A stretch of 64,000 bases of DNA from Janthinobacterium sp. 1_2014MBL_MicDiv. Its GTDB lineage: Bacteria; Pseudomonadota; Gammaproteobacteria; Burkholderiales; Burkholderiaceae_D. The notes beneath the pieces were generated by a model. That model saw nothing but the letters and a program-made list of their open reading frames with translations, was not told the DNA's origin and made no database searches. A program made the translations under genes and the position numbers. The stretch is taken from positions 5,022,001-5,086,000 of the forward strand of contig NZ_CP011319.1 of NCBI RefSeq assembly GCF_001865675.1. The letters are read 5' to 3'. Positions 25,513-32,561 of this stretch are shown piece after piece. Each line of letters opens with the position of its first letter. The first letter of the stretch is position 1.

Positions 25513-25552
25513 TTAAGACTCCTTGATAGCTGATTAATTCAAACAGCGGCGA

Positions 25553-25864
25553 TTAGCCGTTGATCGAAACGATTTGGATTTCGGTAAAATTCTGGCGATG
25601 GCCTTGATGCTTTTGGTAGTGCTTACGACGACGCATCTTGAAAATTTTGACCTTATCATGGCGACCATGCGCCACAACCGTAACCAGTACCGTTGCACCT
25701 TCGACCAATGGCGCACCAAATTTAATGGTGTCGCCCGCGCCTACTGCGAGAACTTGATCGATGGTGATTTCGGAACCAATGTCTGCCGGTATCTGTTCTA
25801 CTTTAAGTTTTTCGCCAGCGACAACTTTGTATTGTTTGCCACCGGTTTTTATGACCGCGTACAT
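25553..25864 (-). CDS. rplU: 50S ribosomal protein L21
   Basis: 103 aa from the ATG at 25864 (MYAVIKTGGKQYKV), the universal L21 start; the frame stays open 30 codons upstream, but that stretch overlaps the promoter leader. Ends with the conserved KHYQKHQGHRQNFTEIQI. First gene of the operon, with a strong promoter about 80 bp upstream. Confidence 0.98.
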   Translation of the reverse strand: MYAVIKTGGKQYKVVAGEKLKVEQIPADIGSEITIDQVLAVGAGDTIKFGAPLVEGATVLVTVVAHGRHDKVKIFKMRRRKHYQKHQGHRQNFTEIQIVSING

Positions 25865-25945
25865 GATTTGAAACCTCATCAAATGTTGAAAGAATTTGTC
25901 CCACCGCTCTGCAAAGCAAGCCGTACACAACAGGGGGAACCTGCA

Positions 25946-25974
25946 ATTATACATGGCCTGTGAAATTGCGTCAA
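25946..25974 (-). promoter_or_regulatory. Strong sigma-70 promoter of rplU operon
   Basis: Minus strand: -35 TTGACG (25974-25969), 17-bp spacer, perfect -10 TATAAT (25951-25946). The leader to the rplU ATG would be about 75 nt. The rest of the 304-base gap to ispB holds no gene; ispB's own promoter was not assigned. Confidence 0.8.
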
Positions 25975-26168
25975 AAACTATTCACAAAGGCCGATGATCG
26001 TGGTATGTCGACAACCTGGACACCATGTCAGGCTTGCGCAAGGCGGACAGGAAAAGCCGCGCCCATGACAACAAGCACAATCAATTGCTCTACAGTCATA
26101 GGCAAACATCACGCGCGTGCAAGCCATGTCGTATAATCTCGGCACCCACAATCTATTGCAGGTTCGCC

Positions 26169-27158
26169 TTGTCTGACGCTAACAAACACGTTAACCAAAA
26201 CACCATCGTGCAAACGATTGCCGCCGATATGGACGCAGTCAATACGGTGATCCGCCAAAAACTGCATTCCGATGTGATTCTGATCAACCAGATCGCCGAA
26301 TACATCATCAGCGCCGGTGGCAAACGCATCCGCCCCGTGCTGATCTTGCTGGTGGCCAATGCCCACGCCTATCGCGGCACGGCGCACCATGAGCTGGCCG
26401 CCGTGGTCGAATTCATCCACACCGCTACCCTGCTGCACGATGACGTCGTCGATGAATCGTCGATGCGCCGCGGGCGCCAGACGGCCAATGCCCTGTTCGG
26501 CAATGCGGCCTCGGTGCTGGTGGGCGACTTCCTGCACTCGCGCTCGTTCCAGCTGATGGTCTCGCTGAATAATATGCGCGTCATGCAAATCCTGTCCGAC
26601 GCCACCAACGTGATCGCCGAAGGCGAAGTGCTGCAGTTGCTGAACATGCACGATCCCGACGTGACGCAAGAGAGCTACCTGAACGTCATCCGCTCGAAGA
26701 CGGCGAAACTGTTCGAGGCATCGGCGCAACTGGGCGCCCTGATCGCCGGCGCCAGCGAAAACGACATCGAAGCGGCTGCCGAATACGGCCGCTCGCTGGG
26801 CACGGCCTTCCAGCTGATCGACGACGTGCTCGACTATGCAGGCGACGCCACCGAAATCGGCAAGAACGTGGGCGACGACTTGCGCGAAGGCAAACCGACC
26901 ATGCCGTTGATCTGGCTGATGGAAAACGGCACGCCGGAACAGCGCGAACTGGTGCGCAGCTGCATCGAGCAGGGCGACGAGCAGCATTTCGACGCCATCC
27001 TGGCTGCCATCACCAGCAGCGGCGCGCTCGACTACACGCGCCAGCAGGCGGAAATCGCCGGCCAGCGCGCCGCCGATGCCATCGCCGGCTGGCCCGACAG
27101 TGTCTACAAGCAATCCATGCTGCAACTGTGCTCGTTTGCCGTGGACCGCAATCACTGA
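26169..27158 (+). CDS. ispB: Octaprenyl diphosphate synthase
   Basis: 329 aa from a TTG at 26169 (LSDANKHVNQ), chosen because protein-like sequence and family length begin there; the frame is open further upstream and an internal ATG at 26229 would cut conserved sequence. Both Asp-rich prenyl-transferase motifs are present: LLHDDVVDES and LIDDVLDYAG, with GGKRIRP upstream. It makes the side chain of ubiquinone. Divergent from rplU, the standard arrangement. Confidence 0.92.
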   Translation: MSDANKHVNQNTIVQTIAADMDAVNTVIRQKLHSDVILINQIAEYIISAGGKRIRPVLILLVANAHAYRGTAHHELAAVVEFIHTATLLHDDVVDESSMRRGRQTANALFGNAASVLVGDFLHSRSFQLMVSLNNMRVMQILSDATNVIAEGEVLQLLNMHDPDVTQESYLNVIRSKTAKLFEASAQLGALIAGASENDIEAAAEYGRSLGTAFQLIDDVLDYAGDATEIGKNVGDDLREGKPTMPLIWLMENGTPEQRELVRSCIEQGDEQHFDAILAAITSSGALDYTRQQAEIAGQRAADAIAGWPDSVYKQSMLQLCSFAVDRNH

Positions 27159-27179
27159 TCGCGTTTGACCAGCCTCCAT

Positions 27180-27208
27180 AAAAAACGGCGCCAGTAGCGC
27201 CGTTTTTT
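27180..27208. terminator. Bidirectional terminator between ispB and arsH
   Basis: AACGGCGC / GCGCCGTT stem (27184-27191 with 27197-27204) bounded by A6 and T6. Confidence 0.88.
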
Positions 27209-27244
27209 ATTGCTTGTCATTATTTGCTGCTCGCCATCTGCTGT

Positions 27245-27973
27245 TTACTGCTTGCTCTCATGCTCCATGGCCGCGCCCGCCAATGCGCGCACGATGGCCG
27301 GCTCCGCTTCCAGCCGCTCGCTGTAGCGGCTGCCCAGGTAATCGCGGCGGTCGCGCACCAGCAAGGTAAATTTGTACAATTCCTCCATCACGTCGACCAG
27401 GCGTTCGTAGTACGGCGACGGCTTCATGCGGCCGTCATCGTCGAATTCCTGATACGCCTTGGCCACCGACGACTGGTTCGGAATCGTCACCATGCGCATC
27501 CAGCGTCCCAGCACGCGCAAGCCGTTGACGGCGTTGAACGATTGCGAGCCGCCCGATACCTGCATCACGGCCAGGGTCCGTCCCTGCGTCGGACGCACGC
27601 TACCCGTTTCCAGCGGCAGCCAGTCGATCTGCGATTTAAACACGCCCGTCATGGCGCCATGCCGTTCGGGACTGCACCACACCTGCCCTTCCGACCACAG
27701 CGACAGTTCGCGCAGCTCCTGCACTTTCGGATGCTCGGGCGACACGCTGTCGACCATGGGCAAGCCGTGCGGATCGAACACGCGCGTGTCGGCGCCGAAA
27801 TGGCGCAGGATGCGCTCCGCCTCCAGGGTCATCAGCTTGCTGTACGAGCGCTCGCGCAGCGAACCATATAGCAGCAAGATGCGCGGCGCATGCGTCGACA
27901 GCTGTGCTGGCGCCAGCTTGTCCAGGCTGGGCACGTCCAGGTGGGCGGCGCTGATATTCGGCAGATCCTCCAT
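27245..27973 (-). CDS. arsH: ArsH NADPH-dependent FMN reductase
   Basis: 242 aa. Flavodoxin-like fold with the FMN-phosphate loop LYGSLRERSYS and SPERHGAMTGVFKSQIDW, diagnostic of ArsH. Known members are NADPH:FMN oxidoreductases that oxidise trivalent organoarsenicals or protect from arsenic-linked oxidative stress. Last gene of arsR-arsC-arsH, 9 bp after arsC. Confidence 0.95.
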   Translation of the reverse strand: MEDLPNISAAHLDVPSLDKLAPAQLSTHAPRILLLYGSLRERSYSKLMTLEAERILRHFGADTRVFDPHGLPMVDSVSPEHPKVQELRELSLWSEGQVWCSPERHGAMTGVFKSQIDWLPLETGSVRPTQGRTLAVMQVSGGSQSFNAVNGLRVLGRWMRMVTIPNQSSVAKAYQEFDDDGRMKPSPYYERLVDVMEELYKFTLLVRDRRDYLGSRYSERLEAEPAIVRALAGAAMEHESKQ

Positions 27974-27982
27974 GCTTCCCCC

Positions 27983-28405
27983 TCAAGCCACCGGCTTGCC
28001 GTCGGCGCCCACCACGGGCTGGCCGTCTTCCTTGGCAAATGCCCCCTGCTGCGGCAACGGCAGGATGTCCAGCACCTTTTCCGACGGCCGGCACAGGCGC
28101 ACGCCCAGTTCCGTGACGACGATGGGGCGGTTGATGAGGATCGGATGGGCTTGCATGGCGTCGAGCAGGACCGCATCGGGCAAATCCGCATTGGCCAGGC
28201 CCAGTTCCTCGTACAGGGCGCCCTTGTCGCGCATGATGGCGCGCACGGAGAGGCCGGCGCGGGCGATCAGGTCCAGCAGCTCCTCGCGCGACGGCGGGTT
28301 CTTGACGTAATCGATGATGACGGGCTCGACGCCCGTATTGCGGATCAGCGCCAGGGTGTTGCGCGAGGTGCCGCACGCCGTGTTGTGATAAATCGTGATC
28401 GTCAT
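27983..28405 (-). CDS. arsC: Arsenate reductase, glutaredoxin-coupled
   Basis: 140 aa of the ArsC/Spx family: HNTACGTSRN with the catalytic Cys11, and the arsenate-stabilising arginines in MRDKG, NRPIV and RLCRPSE. It reduces arsenate to arsenite with glutathione/glutaredoxin. It starts 14 bp after arsR. No arsenite pump (arsB or acr3) follows in this window, so export must be encoded elsewhere. Confidence 0.94.
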   Translation of the reverse strand: MTITIYHNTACGTSRNTLALIRNTGVEPVIIDYVKNPPSREELLDLIARAGLSVRAIMRDKGALYEELGLANADLPDAVLLDAMQAHPILINRPIVVTELGVRLCRPSEKVLDILPLPQQGAFAKEDGQPVVGADGKPVA

Positions 28406-28419
28406 GTCGTGATGTCCTT

Positions 28420-28776
28420 CTATAAAGTGGTGGTGTCCGGCACGCAGCAGGGCGCGCCCGCGCAGCAGTTTTCCGTCAGGAAAGCCAATAGCCCGTTCAT
28501 GCCCGCGTAATTGGCCGTGTAGATGATGGAACGCCCTGCCTTGCTCGCCGTCACCAGCTTGGCATGCGCCAATTCCTTCAAGTGAAACGACAGCGATGAC
28601 GGCGCGATGGCCAGCGCCTCGGCGATTTTCGTGGCGGCCAGGCCTTGCGGCCCCGTCTGCACCAGCAGGCGGAAGACGGCCAGCCGCGATTCCTGCGCCA
28701 GCGCGGCCAGCGCCGCGATGGCGGCCGTGCTCGTCAGTGGTGTCGCTTGCGTCGCGACTGTGTTTTCATTTTCCAT
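28420..28776 (-). CDS. arsR: ArsR-type arsenic-responsive repressor
   Basis: 118 aa winged-helix repressor (recognition helix region APSSLSFHLKELAHAKLV). The ELCVCDL metal site of plasmid ArsR is absent; instead the C-terminal tail has Cys104, Cys105, Cys110 and Cys111 (NCCAGAPCC), the arrangement of Acidithiobacillus-type ArsR. It should repress the operon by binding the palindrome that overlaps its own start codon. The ATG is positioned exactly at the predicted transcription start, so the mRNA may be leaderless. Confidence 0.93.
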   Translation of the reverse strand: MENENTVATQATPLTSTAAIAALAALAQESRLAVFRLLVQTGPQGLAATKIAEALAIAPSSLSFHLKELAHAKLVTASKAGRSIIYTANYAGMNGLLAFLTENCCAGAPCCVPDTTTL

Positions 28777-28802
28777 AATTCAATAATACTCGAATTATGG
28801 AA
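28771..28802. promoter_or_regulatory. ArsR operator palindrome
   Basis: TTCCATAATTC (28771-28781) and GAATTATGGAA (28792-28802), perfect 11-bp arms 10 bp apart. One arm contains the arsR start codon and the centre contains the -10 box, so binding would block initiation. Confidence 0.8.
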
Positions 28803-28812
28803 TCAATGCCAG
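28783..28812 (-). promoter_or_regulatory. Promoter of arsRCH
   Basis: Minus strand: -35 CTGGCA (28812-28807), 18-bp spacer, -10 TATTAT (28788-28783). Seven bases further is the A of the arsR ATG (28776). Confidence 0.6.
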
Positions 28813-28898
28813 CGATCGCGCTGCGTACGTAACCTAGCGCACCGACCGATATGGCCTATCGGTCTACCTTGATGAAAAATTACTGCGATCGGCATCCC

Positions 28899-30992
28899 AT
28901 GACACGCTCGACACCCCTGAAAATCCTCGGCTGGAGCCTGGCCGCCCTGCTGGCCCTCATCGCCATCGTGGTCATCCTTGTGCTGACCTTCGACTGGAAC
29001 CGCGCCCGCCCCTACATCAATGAGAAGGTGTCGGCAAGTACGGGCCGTACCTTCGTCATCGGCGGCGACCTGCGGGTGCAATGGCGGCAGGGACTGAAGA
29101 CGGAACCGGGCTGGCGCCGCTACGTGCCACGTCCCGTCATCAGCGCCCAGGACGTGCGCATGAGCAACCCGGACTGGGTCACGGCCGGCCCGCAACTGGC
29201 CAGCGCCAAGCGCATCGACGTGGCCATCCACCCGCTGCCGCTGCTGCAGCACAGGGTGGTACTGACGGACCTGGCGCTGGACGCGCCGCAGATCGCCCTG
29301 CAGCGGCGCGCCGACGGCAGCAACAGCTGGACCTTGAAGGACAACGGCCCCTCGCCATGGGAAGTGGAAATCCAGCGCATGGCCTTCGGCGACGGCGCCA
29401 TCCGCTACCTCGACGAGGGCATCGCACTGGACCTGCGCGCCAAGGTCAGTTCGACGGCGCCCGACGCCACGCCGGGCGACGCGTCAGGAAGCGCGCCCGT
29501 GGAAAAGTACGGCATCGCCTTCAGCCTGGGCGGCAGCTACCGCAAGGCGCCCGTCACGGGCGGCGGCAAGGCGGGCGCCGTGCTGTCATTGACCGATAAC
29601 AACACCGTCTATCCCGTGCAGGCCCATGCCGTGCTGGGCAAGAACAAGGCCAGCATCGATGGCACGCTGACGGACCCGCGTTCGCTGTCCGGCATCGACT
29701 TGCAGCTGAGCCTGGCCGGCGCCAGCATGGCGGACCTGTACCCGCTGACAGGCGTGCTGCTGCCGGAAACCCCGGACTACGCCACCAGGGGACGGCTGCT
29801 GGGCAAGAAGGAAGGCGATATCTGGAACTGGACCTATCAAAACTTCAAGGGCACGGTGGGCAAGAGCGATCTGGCCGGCACCCTGCAATACCTGCCACGC
29901 CAGCCGCGTCCCTTGCTGCGCGGCGAAGTGACGTCGCAGCAACTGCGCCTGGAAGACCTGGGCCCCACCATCGGCGCCGACAGCAATGCGCAGAAGCAGG
30001 CGCGCGGCAAGGCCCCCGTGCAGCCGGACAGCAAGGCCTTGCCGGTGGAACAGTTCAATACGGCCAAATGGGATGCGCTTGATGCCGACGTGAAATTCAC
30101 GGGCAAGAAGCTGGTGCGCACGCACGACGTTCCCCTGACCGACATCGTCGCCGACATCCACATGAAGGACAAGGTGCTGAGCTTGACGCCGCTCAACTTC
30201 GGCATGGCCGGCGGCGACATCACCTCGAATATTTCGCTCGACGGCCGCCAGAAAACCATCGCCGCGCAAGCCAAGGTGGCCGCGCGCCACCTCAAGATAC
30301 GCGAACTGTTTCCCAAGCTGCAATCGATGCAGGCCAGCTACGGTGAAGTGTATGGCGACGCGGCGCTCACCGGCCACGGCAATTCCATCTCGGCCATGCT
30401 GGCCAGCGCGAATGGCGAACTGGCGGCCACCGTCAGCGAAGGCTCCGTCAGCCAGTTCATGCTGGAACTGGCCGGCCTGAACCTGGCCAATGCCGTCTTC
30501 GTGAAAATCTTCGGCGACAAGCAGGTACACCTGAACTGCCTGGCCAGCGATTTCGCCGTCACGAACGGCCTGGCGAACGTGCGCCGTTTCGTGCTCGACA
30601 CGGATACGGCCGTCGTGAACGTGACAGGCAACGTCAACCTGGCGCAGGAAACCCTGGACCTCGACGTGCGCCCGCGCACCAAGGGCGCCCGCATCATCAC
30701 CCTGCGCACGCCGCTGTACGCGAAAGGCACGTTCAAGAACCCGGACGTGGGCCCGCAAAAAGGCCCGCTGGCCCTGAAGGCGGGCGCCGCCGTGGCCCTG
30801 GCCACCGTCGTCACGCCGCTGGCCGCCCTGTTGCCGTTAGTCAATGTCGACAAGGCGCCCGACACGGACTGCGCCGCCGTCATGGCCCAGGCGAACGCCA
30901 CGCGAAAAAATCCCACCGCGCCGACGACGAATGCACCGGCGAAAAAGGTCAGCGCAGCGGACATCAGGAAAGCCCAGCAGGAAAAGAAATAG
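28899..30992 (+). CDS. AsmA-family envelope protein
   Basis: 697 aa from the ATG at 28899; an ATG at 28872 is an alternative and neither has a good ribosome site. One N-terminal membrane helix (LGWSLAALLALIAIVVILVLTF) then a long periplasmic part with AsmA features (FDWNRARPYINEKVSASTGRTFVIGGDL; C-terminal block with LDLDVRPRTKGARIITLRTPLYAKGTFKNP). AsmA-like proteins form beta-groove bridges implicated in phospholipid transport between membranes. Lys/Ala-rich tail. Divergent from arsR. Confidence 0.9.
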   Translation: MTRSTPLKILGWSLAALLALIAIVVILVLTFDWNRARPYINEKVSASTGRTFVIGGDLRVQWRQGLKTEPGWRRYVPRPVISAQDVRMSNPDWVTAGPQLASAKRIDVAIHPLPLLQHRVVLTDLALDAPQIALQRRADGSNSWTLKDNGPSPWEVEIQRMAFGDGAIRYLDEGIALDLRAKVSSTAPDATPGDASGSAPVEKYGIAFSLGGSYRKAPVTGGGKAGAVLSLTDNNTVYPVQAHAVLGKNKASIDGTLTDPRSLSGIDLQLSLAGASMADLYPLTGVLLPETPDYATRGRLLGKKEGDIWNWTYQNFKGTVGKSDLAGTLQYLPRQPRPLLRGEVTSQQLRLEDLGPTIGADSNAQKQARGKAPVQPDSKALPVEQFNTAKWDALDADVKFTGKKLVRTHDVPLTDIVADIHMKDKVLSLTPLNFGMAGGDITSNISLDGRQKTIAAQAKVAARHLKIRELFPKLQSMQASYGEVYGDAALTGHGNSISAMLASANGELAATVSEGSVSQFMLELAGLNLANAVFVKIFGDKQVHLNCLASDFAVTNGLANVRRFVLDTDTAVVNVTGNVNLAQETLDLDVRPRTKGARIITLRTPLYAKGTFKNPDVGPQKGPLALKAGAAVALATVVTPLAALLPLVNVDKAPDTDCAAVMAQANATRKNPTAPTTNAPAKKVSAADIRKAQQEKK

Positions 30993-31046
30993 ACCTTGAC
31001 GCAGCCGCTTGAAAGCCGCCCCGCCATCTGCTGTAATACGACTATG

Positions 31047-31123
31047 CGGGGTGTGGCTCAGCCTGGTAGAGCGCTGCGTTCGGGACGCAGAGGCCGGAGG
31101 TTCGAATCCTCTCACCCCGACCA
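31047..31123 (+). tRNA. tRNA-Pro (anticodon CGG)
   Basis: Seven-base acceptor stem CGGGGTG (31047-31053) / CACCCCG (31113-31119), anticodon stem CTGCG/CGCAG with loop TTCGGGA giving CGG at 31081-31083, T-loop GGTTCGAATCC, discriminator A and an encoded CCA (31121-31123). It reads CCG codons. It stands at the left border of the T6SS-associated region and is a candidate integration site, though no duplicated 3' end was seen at 45.2 kb. Confidence 0.97.
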
Positions 31124-31159
31124 GCTACCCCAAGGTAGTAAGTCCACGTTAATTTAGCG

Positions 31160-31515
31160 TTTAGTGCGCACCTCCATAAGCGTGCTCATGCGCGACGCCG
31201 AGGTCATACAGCACCAAGGGTTGCATCGCCTTGGCCACCACACGAGCGATTGCGACGCTCCTGTCAGGGGCAGCATCAAGAACATGGTTGGATTTGCTGC
31301 CGGATCGCGGGTTGTCGACATATGATCCCTCCAACGAGCATCCGCTGGCAGCGGATCGTTCAAGCCAAAATTTTTAAATCCCTATGGCAGAGCAAGCAAG
31401 AGTAGTTCCTGCAAGTAGTTGCGAATAAAAAAAGCCAAGTGATTAGCGCCACGAGCAAGTCAACGAAATATATCCAGCGTCGACAAGTGCTGTTTGCTGT
31501 TGCGAGATACTGGAC
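31160..31515 (-). pseudogene. Decayed third copy of the Sel1-type T6SS immunity gene
   Basis: Minus-strand remnants align in order with the two intact immunity genes: a degenerate N-terminal membrane part (RRWIY... LLVAL), then DPLPADARWRDHMSTTRDPAANP, then after a deletion of about 65 codons and a frame change SNHVLDAAPDRSVAIARVVAKAMQP, VLYDLGVAHEHAYGGAH and a stop. It is closer to the right-hand copy (43903) than to its neighbour (SNHVLDANPEKS is found only there). The Sel1 repeats and C-terminus are gone. It fills most of the 31124-31530 gap. Confidence 0.8.
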
Positions 31516-31530
31516 GGGCATGGGTGTCCC

Positions 31531-32559
31531 TCAGTACGCAGGCTTGTCGTGGGACTCTGGCTCGACCGCATCCTGGATACTGGACCAGGGAGGTAATTCT
31601 GCCGGAGGCAAGGGGAGTACCTGGTCAAGCCTACTCAGCTTCAGGTCGGGATTGATTTGTAACGCGTCGTAAATGGCGTTGTACCGATCTTTTCTCGACG
31701 CATCAGCCTTAATGCCGAGCAGTTTAAAACCAGCCTTATCTTCGTCATCAGCGTTAGGCCCATGTCCATCCGTAAAAATTAACTCCAGTGCGGCGGCACA
31801 GTCCCGACTTCCAAATTTTGTACCATTTTGGTATAAGTCTAGTGCCTCTTTATAACGTTTTTTAACTTCTGCTTGAATACCTAAGTTATAGGCAGCAGCA
31901 GCGTGTCCCTGTTGATATGCACATTGCAGCATAATTACCGCATCGTCCTGGCGACCTGCTTCGCTATATGCTTGAGCCAGCACAATCTGTGCCTCCGGAC
32001 TACCGAGCTGGGCCGCCCTCAGATAATATGCCCAAGCCAAATCGACATCGTAGTGTGCCCCTCCATAGCCGTGCTCATGTGCTACGCCGAGGTCATACAA
32101 GCCCCAAGGTTGCATCGCCTTGGCCGCCACGCGGGCGATTTCGACCGCTTGATACGCGTCAGGCTTGAGCACCTCATTCGATGCAAGCGGCCCCAGGCCT
32201 TCGAGAAAAAAATGGGCCATCAGTGCGCGGGCACCCCAGTCCCCCAAATCGGCGGCTTTTCTCACATCGGTGAGAATTCGCGTCGCCTCCTCGTGCGTGA
32301 GTTGCCACTCTATCTTGCTGCGCCATACCTTGCGAGCCTCGATGTAGAGCTGGTAGGCCACCGGATCGCGGGTTGCCGGCATATGTTCCTTCCAACGAGC
32401 ACACGCGGGGAGCGGATCAGACAGACTGAACTTATGGAATCCATAGGGCAGGGTATGCAAATTTTTCTCCTTGATATAGTTATTGAGAGAAAATGCGCCA
32501 ATAACCAGCCCCGCTAGTAGAGCAGAGGCATATATCCACCGTGTCCGCGCGGTGCTCAT
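31531..32559 (-). CDS. Sel1-repeat membrane-anchored immunity protein (Tli5-like), copy 1
   Basis: 342 aa. One N-terminal helix (RWIYASALLAGLVIGAF) suggests a signal anchor with the rest in the periplasm. Sel1-like helical repeats follow from about residue 95 (AADLGDWGARALMAHFFLEGLG, AKAMQPWGLYDLGVAHEHGYGG, AAQLGSPEAQIVLAQAYSEAG). Starts 2 bp after the phospholipase-D gene, as immunity genes do for P. aeruginosa Tle5b (PldB), whose Tli5b proteins are also Sel1-like. 72-residue N-terminal and C-terminal blocks are nearly identical with copy 2, while residues about 215-285 diverge, likely specificity-determining. Confidence 0.78.
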   Translation of the reverse strand: MSTARTRWIYASALLAGLVIGAFSLNNYIKEKNLHTLPYGFHKFSLSDPLPACARWKEHMPATRDPVAYQLYIEARKVWRSKIEWQLTHEEATRILTDVRKAADLGDWGARALMAHFFLEGLGPLASNEVLKPDAYQAVEIARVAAKAMQPWGLYDLGVAHEHGYGGAHYDVDLAWAYYLRAAQLGSPEAQIVLAQAYSEAGRQDDAVIMLQCAYQQGHAAAAYNLGIQAEVKKRYKEALDLYQNGTKFGSRDCAAALELIFTDGHGPNADDEDKAGFKLLGIKADASRKDRYNAIYDALQINPDLKLSRLDQVLPLPPAELPPWSSIQDAVEPESHDKPAY

Positions 32560-32561
32560 GG

